Of a stretch of DNA of 64,000 nucleotides, positions 10,075 through 22,499 are shown one piece after another. Location: NCBI RefSeq assembly GCF_000002985.6, contig NC_003282.8, forward strand, positions 930,001 to 994,000, read 5' to 3'. Source of the stretch: Caenorhabditis elegans. Lineage: Eukaryota; Nematoda; Chromadorea; Rhabditida; Rhabditidae. Made by a program: the position numbers and the translations under genes. The notes beneath the pieces are model-generated. The model was not told the DNA's origin and made no database searches. It saw nothing but the letters and a program-made list of their open reading frames with translations. How positions within the stretch are numbered: the first letter of the stretch is position 1; the number at the start of each line of letters is the position of its first letter.

Positions 10075-13000
10075 TTAATGTGTTCTACTATACAATCCGA
10101 TCTTCGCTTCCACCTGCTTCAACAATCTCAGACACATTTCTTCTCGGTACGGTGGAGTGGCAATTTGAACAGAAACCGGCAGTCCAATACAATTTTTGGA
10201 TTCAGTCACCACCCTACGATCCCACGAATCTTCAGTCTTCATTTTTCGAAGTTCCACTTCATCCTCCTGTTTTTGCACGGTAACTGGCACAGTGCCAGCT
10301 GCAAAGTCTATCAGATTGTAGAGAGCCGGGTAACTGTTGGCTCCGAGGATTTTGTTGGGCATTCCGTGATGCGGGGGTGGGCATCCGAATGCTGGGCACA
10401 CCAGGGCGTCAAGCTTCTTGGCACGCATCGCCAGTACGAATTCGTGACGGTAGTCCTCGATTTTTTCGTGCATTTGACGCATTTCTGAAGTGAAAAAATT
10501 CGAAGGTATTGATTTTCCGATAACAAAAAGTTTAAAATCGAATTGAGATCGCTGAGAGCTTTCAAAAAAGTACCATCATGCCCAGCTTTTATTCAGTTTA
10601 TAAAAATTGGGTCCCACCGCGAAAACTACAGTGCCCTTCTTGGCGAGACCCACAATAGCCAAAACTTGAGGAATATGGGTCATAATGGTACTCTTTTGAT
10701 ACTTTCCGGTGTGCTAAAATCAAATTTTTGCACAATTTCCTAAAATTTTAAAAATTTGAAAAAAAATTCCAAAAAAAATTCCAAAAAAAAACAACTGTTG
10801 TATTTTGCATTTTGATTTCCACTTTTTTGTGCCCAACTCATTGAAAGCTTTGAATCAAGTATAATCATGACTAGTCTCCGCCTCCTTGGGTCCCACCACG
10901 AAAACTACAGTAACCCACCCCGGTGGTTTTCGCGGTGGGACCAAACTTTTCTCAAAACTGAGTGTAATTGGTCATGATTATTCTTATTTTGAAGCTCTCG
11001 GTAAGCGAACTTCAAATTTCGCAATAAAAACTACAGTTAAATAAAATTAAAATTTTTGGAATTTTTTGAAATTTCAAAAAAAATATTCAAAAAACAAACT
11101 AATTCAAAAAGGTTCAAGCTCCGTATTTTTAGGCTAAAAATGTTTTATTGCTTGTTGAGAGCTCTCAGAAAAGTACCATCATGCCCTCCATTCCTCAATA
11201 TTGGATAGTTTTGGGTCCCACCACGAAAACCTCCGGGTTACTGTAGTCTTTCGTGGAGGGTTCCAAGTTTTCCCTGACCTAGTCATGATTACTCTTAAAT
11301 TAAAGCTCTCAATAAGCTCATTTTTAATTTTGCAACAAAAATCTGAAAGAAAGCACGATATTTCAAATTTTTCCAAAATAAAAAGTTACCTTCTGTGTCA
11401 TGTGGCAATTCCTGAATAATTTGGCGTTCCCTACGATGGTGCCAGTATTTTCTCAGAAGTCTTTGAATGAAATGTGGGAGCTTAGCTACTGGAAATCCAA
11501 TATCTGCTTCTGGTGGGATAATATCCTGAAAGTTTTTTTTTGAAACTTAAAAAAAAGTTTTTCCGAAAATCGGGAAACTTCAAATCGTTTTCTCGTGTGT
11601 TTAATTTTCAAAAAAAAGATAGCAAAAAAATTTGCACTACCCTGGGTTCGAACTTTGGTGTTGTGCGCCGTAGGTATCCCTGTATACCCAGCTGAGCCAC
11701 TACTTCCTACTGAAAAGTTTAGAGCTCAAACTTTCAGCCCGGCTTACTCAGCGGGGAGTAGAGATATCAAAAAGTTGAAAACTGACTGACAAAATATAGA
11801 GAATTAAATGTTACATATTTTTGTAGTTGACAACTTTTTTATAGCTAATCTAGTTGAGGAGATAAATAAGGTCAAAACTTTTGACTCAAAACGCTTGCAA
11901 CTCCAGGGAAAGTGACGCTAGTAAAAAGTGATAAATTAGCAAAATATTTAAAATTGAATTCTACGTATTTTATTAGTGGAAAACTTTTTGAAAAAACTCA
12001 CATTGGCCAAGCTATCCATCAAATAGAGCCCTCCATCGGCCGTAGCCCCGGCGCAAAAAATACTGTACATATGGTCCGGTTGCGGAACTTCAAATGGCAC
12101 AAGCTCATGCCCGAGCTCCTTGAGCACCGCCACAGTCTCCCGTACAGCCCGTTGGTAGGCCGGAGAGGCCGTCTGGTAGCCGTCAAACGTGTAGTAACCG
12201 ATTTTCAGCGGTTTTTCAGAGTTGTACAGGTTTTCTTGGAATTTGACGGGTGGCATGTACACGTCCTTTTTGTAAAGCAGTGGGTCATTCCATTTGAGCC
12301 GCAGGTACTCTACACAGACATCAATATTTTTTGCGATAGGCCCTTCGACGGAAAGGAGGAGCTGGCGGCCTGGAAATCAGAGTTTTCAAATTTTCATTGT
12401 TAAATTTGAACTCAGCTAACTGTGAGCTTTCATTCAAGTATAATCATGACCTATTTCCTTTCAGTTTCAGAAAAGTTGGGTCCCACCACGAAAAGTACAG
12501 TAACCCAAAAAGTTCGTGACGAGACCCGAAACTACCTTAACAGAAGGAGCAAGAAGGCATTTGATATTTTTCTGAAAACTCTTATTGTGGTAATTGTTTT
12601 TCAAAATTCAAAAAAATTTTTTGACAATTTTGAAAAACCTCAAAAATTTTGAAATGTTTATTTTCTTAAAATTTTCGTTTATTATGGCAATATCACCGTT
12701 TCAGCTTGTTTCTCAAAATAAGCAAGTCATCAGCTTTCAGAAAAGTACTATAATGGCTAGGCTCCGGCCACATTGGGTCTCGCAGAGAAAACTACAGTAA
12801 CCCGGAAATTTTGTGGCGGGACCCGAAACTACACCAACTTAAAGAAAATATGGTGTAGTGGTACTTTTTTGAAAGCATTCAATAAGCTGAATTCAAAACT
12901 GTTATTAATTTTGTTCAAAAACCCCATAATTTTGATAATTTTCCGAAAATTCACCGGGAATCGAAGCAGTTTTTCCGAGCTGAGGCGACCTGTCCGAAGA

Positions 13001-15606
13001 ACTTTTGAAACCAGCGAGCCCACAAAATGATGCAGGTGTTCTGATGCTTCCACCGACGTCTGTGCCAATTCCCAGAACACTTCCACCAAGGGAAACTAAA
13101 GCAGCTTCACCTCCGGAAGAGCCACCGGGGACTCTGAAATTTTTATATTTAGGCTTTGTTGTTTAAGAGTACGGTTTTTAAACTCAGCTCACCTAGACCT
13201 TCAATTTAAGTATAATCATGACTAGGTTTAGTCCACTTTGGGCCCCACCACGAAAAGTACAGTACCCCTCGAGGTGGTACCCAAAATTGTCAAAAATGGA
13301 GGGAAATTTGTCATGATGGTACTTTTTTGAAAGCTCTCGGTGTGCTGAGAACGAATGTTTACATTATTTCCGCAAATTTTGAAAATTAAACAAAAGTTTT
13401 GGAGAAAAAACTGAATTATTTTTGCTTCTCACAATTGAAAATGGACAACTTAATTTTGTATTTTGATTTCTGCTTTTTCGGGTGCAGCTCACTGAGAGCT
13501 TTCAATTAAATATGATCATGATTAGTTTGGCCCATTTCGGTCCCGCCACGAAAACTACAGTACCTTAGGCACTTTTCGCGGCGAGACCCAGAATTGCATA
13601 AACGTGAGTAATATAGGTCATGATGGGATTTTTTTGAAAGCTATCGGTGAGCTAAACACGAATTTTTACATTATTTTGAAAAATGTTCAAAATTTGAATA
13701 TTTGAAACAAAAAAAATTGCCAAAATTGTTTTTTTTTTCCAAAATGTTTTCAATTCTAACCTTGAGTTATCCAATGGGTTCAATGTAGTACCATAAACTC
13801 CATTACTACATCCATAGCTCAAAAGAGCAATTGGAATATTAGTATGCACAAATGGCACAGCTCCCAGCCGAATCAACTGATCAACGGAGACCGAGTTGGC
13901 GTCCGACGGATTATTGATTTTTTGTGCGTATCCAGCCGTCGAATCCAAGTTTTTGACGTGAATCGACTCTTTTATGCTCACTGGGACACCGAAAAGCGGG
14001 GGCTTCTGGTAGTTTGGGTCCGTGGCGAGGTGCTCTAGGTTTTCCGCGATTTCTAGGGCTTCCTGAAAGAAAATAGGGATTTTGTACGGGTTTTGATTGA
14101 AAACTATGTGAAAAATTTAGCGAATCAAAAACATTGGTTCTGAATTTATGAAAATATTCAAAAAAAAATCAAACAAAAAATTTTTCCCCAATTATTTTGA
14201 ATTTTTTTTCGAGAAATAACTTTTTCATCAATTTTTAAACCATTATTGATATAAAAATCTGACTTCAGCTCACCAAGAGCTTCAATTTAAGTATAATAAT
14301 GACACGATTCGGTTCACATTGAAAAAAATGGGTCCCGTCACGAAAACTACAGTACAACTGGTTTTCGTGGCGAGACCCAACAGAGAGGAAAGTAGACATG
14401 TTGGTACTTTTATGAAAGCTCTCAGTGAGCTGAGAGCGATTTTGCAATAAACAATTTCATAAATTCGAATTTTTGGGAAAAAATATGAATATAAAAATTC
14501 CGAAATTTTTTTTTTTCCAAAGATGACTTTTCCATAAAGTTTTTTAAAATTAATTTTGATATATAAATATGAATTCAAATCACCAAGAGCTTTAGAATAA
14601 GCGCGATCATGGCCATGTTCCGATCGGTCAAAAAAAGTTGGGTCCCGTCACGAAAACTACAGTACCCCAGGTATTCGTGGCAAGACCCAAGATTCGTCAA
14701 ACTGGAGAAAAATGTGACATGATGATACTTTTCTGAAAGCTCTCGGTGAGCTGAATATGAATTTGCAAGAAATTTTTGGGGAAAAAAAGTTTTTGAAATC
14801 CGAGAAAAAATATATCAAAGAAAAAATTAAATTGTTTTTTCAAACATTTTCAAAACTTCTTCATACTAACCTGAATGAAAAAGCACACACAATTAGTTTT
14901 CTCTGTAGACTCATAAGCTTTTCGCTGAAAAGCTCGCAGGGTCTCAACAGGTCCGATTTCTCCATTTTTCAGCGAATTTCTAAGCTCCTCGAATGGTTTC
15001 GCACTGATTTCCACGGCACGGGACTCGTCCAGTTTTTGGAAACTCTGAAATTAGAAATTTTATTGAAAATTTAAGAAAAAACAATAAACAATTTTTAAAA
15101 TTGTTTTTCTGTTTTTTCAAAAAAAAAAGATATTTTCGGGAAAATAATTATTATCGATTTTCACAAAAAAAAAAGTTTCGAAAATAATCTAATTTTTAAA
15201 AAATTATTTTTCTTTTTTTTCAAAACTTTCGAAATTTGTCAAATCTCTTTCACAAATTGAAAATTTTGCAGTGTTCTCTTTTCATCGTATATTTCCCTAC
15301 AAAACTCACATTTTTCGCCCATTCGAAATTAATTTTCCTATCAGCCGCTCGTTGTTTGATCAATGTCCTCAACTTTTGCTTTCGGTTCTGCAAGATTTTG
15401 AATTTGGCGCCAATATTAGCAAAATCGGGAGTTGTCAAGGGAGCGCGGAATATGAAATTCTGGGTTTGTTGGGTCCCACTACGAAAACTACAGTACCCCT
15501 GGCAGGGCCCTAAATTTCCATTATATCTTTCACTTACATATTTATCAATTAACTTTGGTGAAAAAAAGCCAATAATCACAATTGCGACGTAGAAAAACCA
15601 CATCAT
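10075..15606 (-). CDS. Fatty acid amide hydrolase-like amidase (amidase signature family)
   Basis: Eight exons in phase: 15606-15538, 15459-15310, 15044-14871, 14062-13761, 13133-12955, 12369-12002, 11525-11390, 10484-10075, 595 aa, close to mammalian FAAH length. FAAHs hydrolyse N-acyl-ethanolamines (anandamide type) at membranes. The N terminus is a single membrane segment ([15 protein letters not shown]). The amidase-signature Ser-cisSer-Lys triad is visible: Lys in GVPVSIKES, the cis-Ser in PGGSSGGE and the nucleophile in [11 protein letters not shown]. The segment [16 protein letters not shown] just before it is also typical of animal FAAH. The C-terminal part has [10 protein letters not shown] and [13 protein letters not shown], as in the family. 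No key residue is missing, so it is probably an active enzyme. C. elegans has several faah paralogues and I cannot tell which one this is. The gene converges on the channel gene. Confidence 0.92.
10548..10716. repeat. MITE family M copy, GTACCATCATGCCC subfamily
   Basis: Full length; last intron (10485-11389) of the amidase gene. Confidence 0.8.
10834..11009. repeat. MITE family M copy
   Basis: Full length, GTATAATCATGAC-type arms; same amidase intron. Confidence 0.85.
11150..11319. repeat. MITE family M copy, chimeric arms
   Basis: The left arm is of the GTACCATCATGCCC type and the right arm of the GTCATGATTACTCTTAAAT type, a mosaic of the two subfamilies. Confidence 0.8.
11633..11710 (-). 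repeat. tRNA-derived (SINE-like) remnant
   Basis: On the minus strand, TGGCTCAGCTGG matches an RNA polymerase III A box, and AGTTCGAACCC about 45 bases later matches a B box with one mismatch. The acceptor stem does not pair well, so this is not an intact tRNA. It lies in amidase intron 11526-12001. Confidence 0.45.
12411..12540. repeat. MITE family M, 3'-truncated copy
   Basis: Left arm and core only; starts 42 bp upstream of the amidase exon 12369-12002 on the minus strand. Confidence 0.75.
12728..12890. repeat. MITE family M copy, GTACTATAATGGC-type arms
   Basis: Full length; amidase intron 12370-12954. Confidence 0.8.
13184..13348. repeat. MITE family M copy, chimeric arms
   Basis: Left arm GTATAATCATGACT, right arm CATGATGGTACTTTTTTG; amidase intron 13134-13760. 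Confidence 0.8.
13485..13655. repeat. MITE family M copy
   Basis: Full length; same amidase intron as the preceding copy. Confidence 0.8.
14266..14432. repeat. MITE family M copy
   Basis: Full length; amidase intron 14063-14870. Confidence 0.8.
14579..14754. repeat. MITE family M copy
   Basis: Full length; same amidase intron as the preceding copy. Confidence 0.8.
15468..15513. repeat. MITE family M, core fragment
   Basis: Only the core (GGGTCCCACTACGAAAACTA, then GGCAGGGCCC) remains, making up most of the 78 bp first amidase intron. Confidence 0.7.
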
Positions 15607-15955
15607 TTTTAGCCAAGTTTAGAGCCAAGCGAAAAATTTTCAGCCAAAAAAATCTGAAATTATCAAGAAATTCCGGTGGGTTTTATTAAGAAATATTACA
15701 CTAAGAAAAAACTAGAAAAAAACCAAGAATTTTATGATTTCCCCAAGTTTTTTCGCGGTTTTATCAGTTTTTCACTGATAAGACTAGAAATTTGAAAAAA
15801 ATTTATTGATCGTTAACTGATTGGGGACTTTGAACTCCTTTTGGAAAAGTGATAAGAATGGTGATACGAATAGAGAGAATAAGAAAATTAGAAGAAGAAG
15901 AAATGCAGAAAAAAAGTGATTTTTGAAACTAAAAATTTTTGAAAATCAGTAAATT

Positions 15956-16690
15956 ATTGCGGCAACGGCTGTTCGGCAAATTTGGTTTGTCGACAAAATC
16001 GGTAATTTGCCAATTTACTGGAACTTTTCAACTCCGGCAATTTGCAATTTGCCTAAATTTTCTAATTCCGGCAACCTGCCGATTTGCCGGAAATTTCAAT
16101 TCCGGCAATTTGCCGATTTGCCAATTTGCCTAAAGTTTTTAATTCCGGCAACTTGCCGATTTGCCGATTTGCTGGGTATTTCAATTCCGGCAGTTTGCTG
16201 GAAATTTCAACTACGGCAATTTGCTATTTTGCCGATTTACTGGGTATTTCGATTCCGGCAATTTGCTATTTGCCTAAATAAATTTTTTAATTTCGGCAAC
16301 TTGCCAATTTACCGGAAATTTCAATTCCGGCAATTTGCCAATTCGCCTAAAGTTGTTAATTCCGGCAACTTGCCATTTTGCCGATTTGCTGGGTATTTCA
16401 ACTCCGGCAATTTGTTGGAATTTTCAACTCCTGCAATTTGCCATTTTGATGATTTACTGGGTATTTCAATTCCAGCAATTTGCCGGATTTGCCGAAAGTT
16501 TTTAGTTCTGGCAATTCACCGATTTTTGAAAGTTTCAAATCCGGCAATTTGCCAGTTTGCCGATTTGCCGGAAGTTTCTAATTCCGGCAATTTGCCGATT
16601 GGTCGATTGGCAGGAAATTTTTAATTCCGGCAGTTTTCCGAATTGCAGATTTACCGGATTCAGACAATTCGTTTTTTGGAAATTTCAATT
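15956..16690 (+). repeat. Degenerate minisatellite of CGGCAATTTGCCGATTTGCC words
   Basis: Words AATTCCGGCAATTTGCC, GATTTGCCGG and GGAAATTTCA alternate with a loose 25-45 bp period for about 730 bp, giving long but meaningless open frames. It lies just upstream of the amidase gene. Confidence 0.9.
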
Positions 16691-17120
16691 CTGGCACAAA
16701 TGACTGATTTTTCTCAGAAAACTGACTTTTTCCATATTAAAATTTCTCAAAAAACCTAAAAATTGATGGAAACACTAATGAAAATACGTATTACAATTAT
16801 TTTTAAAAAAGTTTCAAACAATTTTTCAGAAAAGTGGCATTTCTGAATATTTTTCTTGCTCCCTCCTCCCTCTCCCTTATTTCTGAGGGGCCCCTAACAA
16901 GTTGGTGGAGTACATGTCTAAGCTGTCCCCCTTTTTCGGACAAGGGGCATTTTATTGTGCAAATAAGTTGGGCTCTGTGAGCTTCTGATGTTGATGATGA
17001 TGATGACAGGAGAAAGGGTAAATAGAGAGTTGGAGGGTGGGGAGAGAAAATGAGACAATTGGAAGGGGGATAAGTTGGTGAATAGTACTTGGTTTAAGAG
17101 GAGCTCTATGGCTCTTTTTG

Positions 17121-17146
17121 GACAATCCTACTATAGTAGGATTGTC
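17121..17146. repeat. Perfect 26 bp palindrome
   Basis: GACAATCCTACTA is followed directly by its reverse complement with no loop, flanked by T tracts. Confidence 0.85.
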
Positions 17147-17328
17147 TTTTTTAGAACGTTATAAATTAATTTAGAATTAGTTCTGATCAATTTCAGAAAT
17201 TTTGAGCAACAATTTTTTTGAAATTAAAAAAAAAAGTTTTCAAATCAACTAATTTTTTGTCAATCCATACATTTTTCAAAATGAGTTCTCAATTCTACAC
17301 ATTCTCAAGTATGTACTCTTAAATCTTT

Positions 17329-17756
17329 AGCTCCGAATCTCCGTTTCCACATATTGGCTGGGCAGCGACCTAGCTACACTGTAGGGGAATACGGAGTTAT
17401 GTCAGTTTGATGGAAAGTTACTTTAATTTTTGAAATACATGTGCTAAATTGTTATTGAACTGGCAATAAAACCCTTGAAACTTAATTTTTTCAGAATTTT
17501 ACAAAAAATATTTGTTTGATTTTTTTTTTTTTGGAATCTTGATTTTAAGTGGCACAGAATTGGTTTATTTCATTTTTCTTCTAATTTTTTTTCCAAATTT
17601 TTGAGTTTTCGAATATTTTTATTACTGTTTTCGAATTTAGCACGTTTTAATCTATCTTATCCAAAAGTTTCATTCAACTCAAACTGACGAAACTCCGTGA
17701 ACCTAGTGCTTTAGGTCGCTACTCAGCCAATATGTGAAAGTTGAGATACGGAGCTG
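17329..17756. repeat. Inverted repeat with about 80 bp arms
   Basis: Left arm 17329-17412 (CACATATTGGCTGGGCAGCG) is inverted relative to right arm 17679-17756 (CTACTCAGCCAATATGTG). Both include ACGGAGCT/AGCTCCG ends and a CAAACTGAC word. Confidence 0.75.
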
Positions 17757-17982
17757 AAAATTTTTGGGATTAAAGTGTGCAAAACTACGTTTTAATACCA
17801 AATTTAACACAAATTTCGATAAAATAAAAATTCTTGAAAAAAATTATGAAAAAAACCGTTTTATTTTTGAAATTTCAAAAAAATGTATAATGATACTCTT
17901 AACAGTTTTCCATGATGAATTTTCAAAACTTTGGATGTTCTACTTTATATTTCTTGAAATTTCCTGCTAGTTCCCACTAAAA

Positions 17983-18062
17983 TTGGCAAAACTCCGTTGA
18001 AAAAACTGTATTGGGTCGCTACTCAGCCAATTTGTGCAAATTGAGATAAGGAGCTGAAAACT
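17983..18062 (+). repeat. Solo arm of the GGTCGCTACTCAGCCAAT repeat
   Basis: Direct copy of the right arm at 17679-17756. Confidence 0.7.
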
Positions 18063-18577
18063 TAGGAATTCACTAACTCTGATGTGTAGATTTTAAAAAT
18101 CATATTGAAATTGAGTAGAAGTTATATATATATTTGAAAACTTATTAAATCCATGTAAAAATGGAAATTCTGACAAAGATTGTTTTCGAACTCAAAATTT
18201 TTTCCAAAGTTTTACCAAAAACTGCCAAGTAGGTTTTTAAACCTGAATTTTCCAAATTTCCACCCAAAATCTACGAATTCCATATAAATCCCATACAAAT
18301 AATAAAATAATCATCACCTTCCTCACCAAATTTTATCTAATCCCCCAATCTTCACATATTCTTGTGTGTGTGTGAACGGCAGAATGTGTACATACCCATT
18401 TAATGTAATAAATTATGAAATATTATATTAATCATCGGGGGTCCCAAATGAGAAATCTCTCATCTTTTGCGCTTATCTTTATGCCAAATCATAGTTGGAT
18501 TTTATTTTGACCGGTTTTTGGAGGTTTTGTAGAAAAAACTGTTAAAAAGGTGTTGTTATAGTAAAACTCTTTATATT

Positions 18578-19315
18578 AGGTCTCAAAATAAGTTCCGGGT
18601 CAAAAATCATAACTTCTTTCGCCTTTTATCGATTTTTTTGAAACTGTGGGAATTTATGTTATAAACTATGATCTTTCATTTTGATATGGTCACAAAAATT
18701 TTTGACCACTCGGAGTGCCCTAACTCGAAGCCAATTTTTTCAAGAATTTTTCTGATCTCGCTTCTTTGCAGCTTTGAATTGAGGTTTATGTGCGGACTTT
18801 GCTTTGTTTAGAATACATTGTAAGAAAACAAAAAAAGTTTGGAAAAAAAACCGTCCAAAAATTTTTTTTTGGTCGGTGGTCAAAAAATTTTTTATTTTTT
18901 TTCAAAATTTTTTTTTCGAAAATTCTTGATTTTTCATACAAAAATGATGTAGTCATGTGTGAACTATTTTTACAAATACAAAACATTTTAACTAGGTGCG
19001 TCACACTCAAATGATAATAGAAAACATAATTTTTTCGAAGAATTTTTGAGTTTTTTGAGTATTTCTCGAGATCCAAATTTCAAACTCAAATGTTTTGTAT
19101 GTTTAAAAATAGTTTACACATGGTTACATCATTTTTATACTAAAAATCAAAAACTTTCGAAAAAAAATTTTTTTGAAGTTTTTTTGACGACCGACCAAAA
19201 AAATTTTTTTGGACGGATTTTTTTCCAAACTTCTGTTGATTTCTTACGATATATTCTAAACAAAGTAAAATCCGCACACAAACCTTAGTTCAAAGCTGCA
19301 AAGAAGCGAGAACAG
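18578..19315. repeat. Foldback element, AAGTTCCGGGTCAAAAATCA family
   Basis: Arms 18770-18990 and 19040-19310 are inverted copies (GTGCGGACTTTGCTTTGTTT versus AAACAAAGTAAAATCCGCAC). The left flank carries an extra segment starting GGTCTCAAAATAAGTTCCGG. Confidence 0.8.
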
Positions 19316-19902
19316 AAAAATGTGTAAAAAATAATAGTAAAAAATAATAATTTTATTTGAAATTTATATAAATTTTGAAACTTTTAAATTTTAAGCAAAC
19401 TGTTTTCGCTGGAAAACTCGAAATTCTTGATTGATTTAACTATAAGTAACATTTTTTTCAGCTGAAAAAGGGAAGCTTGGAATTTTTTTTCTTTTAATGT
19501 GTTCTATTAATGAATTTAATGTTTTTCAAATGTCAAAAACCTGTTCAAATGATATAATTGCATGGGTAATACGAGATGTATAATATACCGTTCCGTTCCA
19601 ATTGCAACCTTCATTTAGATACACTATATGTCATTAATCTGTTGCTACCCGAAATATTATATGTAGTAATTGAGCTTTGTATGAGGTTTTTAATGAGTTT
19701 GTGTGAAATATTATGCTAGAAAAAAATTTGGATAGAAAAATACATTTTGAAAAATTTGGTTTAAAAAGTAGTTTTAAAAAATGTTCAAACTTTTTTGCAA
19801 TAATTTTTTTATTCAGATTTTTTTTTCATTGTAAACTAAATTTTTCAATTTTTTGTATTTCACTCTATATACAACTAGATGTCAATTCGCACTAAAAAAT
19901 GA

Positions 19903-19982
19903 CAAAACTTCGTATTGCCCACACTGTAGCTGGGTCACTGCTCAGCCAATATCTGAAAATTGGGATACGGAGCTGAAAATTC
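19903..19982 (+). repeat. Solo arm of the CTCAGCCAATAT repeat
   Basis: Fourth member of the family in this interval, ending GGGATACGGAGCTGAAAATT. Confidence 0.7.
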
Positions 19983-20239
19983 AGGGGTATATGTATCAAT
20001 ACGTGTAAAATCTAGTAACAATATTAAAATTTAAATTTCAATAATTTTTCGGGATGCCCACTGACCCCAAGCCACCTGTTCCATTTTTGCAATTTTACAA
20101 CCGCCCATGTTTTATGGTTTTGTACTTGGATGAGGGAGACGAGAGAGAAGAGATATGCTGTAGAGACGCAGGCAGGGAAAGACAATAGAAGGAAGGAGAA
20201 GAGATTGTACATTTTACAACTGTTTCGTAATCCTGTAGA

Positions 20240-20605
20240 GATTTTTATCGTGTGAATGTTTTTGCCGGTTTTTACCTGATTTTTTGCGGATTTTTCGAAA
20301 TTTTTTCGCTACAATTTCGTGAAAATTTACAGTACGTTTCTATGTAGAAATGCAAAATATCGTGTAGATTTACGAGAGTTTTCATGTAAAATAACAAATC
20401 CTTGTGTAGACTCACGAGATTTTTGCGTACATTTACGAGATTTTTTGTGTAGATTAACACAATTCTTGTGTGGATTTACGGTAGCTTCCTGGGCATCTGA
20501 GTAAATTTACAATTTCTCATGTAGATTTACGATGCTTTAGTATTGATTTGCAAAAGTTTTTTTTGTAGATCTACCGATCTTCCTGAATATTTGTGTGTAT
20601 TTTTA
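20240..20605 (+). repeat. Degenerate TGTAGATTTACG minisatellite, left part
   Basis: TGTAGATTTACG words recur every 25-40 bp. The array is interrupted by the next element and resumes after it. Confidence 0.8.
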
Positions 20606-20608
20606 CTT

Positions 20609-21424
20609 ACTAGGGAATGACCAGAATAAGTGGAGCGATATTCAAAAAAAAAATTTTGTATCGGAAAGCTGACATTCTCTACTATAAGAATATGACTGAA
20701 ATTTTTGCCTATTCGGGCTGGAAACTTTTCAGAAATTTTTATTTTTTCGAAAATTGCCACTTTTTTCTCCACCAAACCCATGAGAAAATTTGATCCAAAA
20801 ATTTTTTTTGAAATTTTTTCAAAAATGTATGAAATAATGTAGAGTGTCACAAATAACTTATTTTTCATTGTTTTCAATGACCGAATCACTGATTCTGATG
20901 CCGTATCAAGACGTTTTACCAAATCGATATTGGAAAAACACCTTGTCTTTGAGACTCCATATCTCTGCAGGAAAAAATCGCACTAAAAAGTGATCAACTA
21001 GAAACTTGTTAAACATAATGTGATCTGAAACTTTTCAGTAAAACACTTTCTTTTAAAAAATTTGGTTGCCGAGTTGGGACCAATTGATTTGAGCTTCATT
21101 ATTTTTGAATATTCTAAATAGTTAAAGGTCTATATCTTGGCAACCAAATTTTTTACAAGAAAGTGTTCAACTGAAAAGTTTTAGATCACATTGTGTTTAA
21201 CAAGTTTTCAGTTGATCACTTTTTAGTGCGATTTTTTCCTGCAGAGATATGGAGTCTCAAAAACAAGGTGTTTTTCCAATATCGATTTGGTAAAACGTCT
21301 TGATACGGCATCAGAATCAGAATGGGCAAAAATTTCAGTCATATTCTTATAGTAGAGAATGTCAGCTTTCCGATACAATATTTTTTTTTTGAATATCGCT
21401 CCACTTATTCTGGTCATTCCCTAG
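20609..21424. mobile_element. Foldback transposable element flanked by TA
   Basis: The ends read CTAGGGAATGACCAGAATAA and its inverse TTATTCTGGTCATTCCCTAG. The inverted arms run about 350 bp each (for example CACTAAAAAGTGATCAACT against AGTTGATCACTTTTTAGTG). The left arm carries an extra segment of about 140 bp. Flanking TA dinucleotides suggest a mariner-type, non-autonomous element. No transposase frame is seen. Confidence 0.85.
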
Positions 21425-21560
21425 TTAGATTTTAGTAAATTTAAAATTTTTATTATGTAGATTTACGAAAGTGCCTTGTGTGGATTTACGAGATATTAGT
21501 GTAAATTTACGGGCGTTCACTTTGTGGATTTACGGAAGATTTTTTGTAGATTTAAGCTCA
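21425..21560 (+). repeat. TGTAGATTTACG minisatellite, right part
   Basis: Continuation of the array at 20240-20605 on the far side of the inserted foldback element. Confidence 0.75.
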
Positions 21561-22499
21561 AATCTTCAAATTTTTGTCCCTATTATTCGTGATTTTTTCG
21601 CGCCCAAAAAACTTGCAAAATGAGGCGTTGTAGTATATGTACTAGCCAAGTTTTGATGTCCGTATCCCAAATCTAAAATTCTGATCTCTCTCGACATTGC
21701 CGGAACCGCCTAATTTGATGCTTTTTGGCTCCAGAAGACACGAAAAACGGCTTCCGGGGGCTCCCGGAGCCCCCAGTATCTTCTTTTATGGGGAAGCGGC
21801 GGGGAGCCCCCTAGTAGTTGACAATCAAATCTTGTTAGGGAGCATTTTGCTGCTCGTTTTCTTGATATTCTAGACGACTTTTTTTTGCGCTACTGTGAAA
21901 ATTTTCAAATTTTAGTGGCAAAATTTATATTCAAAAACTCAAAAATTTGGACAAAAAATTAGAAGAATAATTGAGAAAACCAGGTTTGTGCCACAAGATC
22001 CCATTTGAACCCTAAAAAAAATCTAAATATTAATTTCAAATTTCTCAATTTTAAAGTTTTGGGTTAGTAGCAACAAAAGATGTTCCCAATTAAAAAATAT
22101 AATTTTAAAAAAATTCACTGTAATCCCTGCAGCTGTCGATTGTGCCTGTGCCTCAACAGTTTTTTTTCCAACAAAAAAAAATTGGAAATCGTACCAAACG
22201 AACACCTGTCAGGCACCTGCTTGATTTCTGAGCTGTTTGGTGCTATATCTACCAAGTTTCTGTAAATTCTCTGTCTGTGTGTCGGTTTGTTCTCTGCCTG
22301 CTTGGCCAGTGAGGAGGTGTCACCTCAATACATTGTACAATCCATCAAATATATCCTCCTCCTCCTCCTCCTTTCTTTTTTGCCTCCTATTCAATCTTCC
22401 CGAAGAAGAACAACCCTTTACGTTTGTCCAGGTTTTTCCACGTGAGTGAACATGACACACTTGAACATGACACACAATTTTTAGGGCAAGGTATCAAGC

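Noticed and set aside
12422..12652. Plus-strand frame of 76 codons and similar frames across MITE copies
   Set aside because: These frames consist of the translated MITE core (words like VPPRKTTVT and GGTRN) that recurs with every copy.
16007..16624. Open frame of 205 codons on the + strand
   Set aside because: It is the translation of the CGGCAATTTGCC minisatellite (repeated NSGNLPICRF-like words); no splice or start context.
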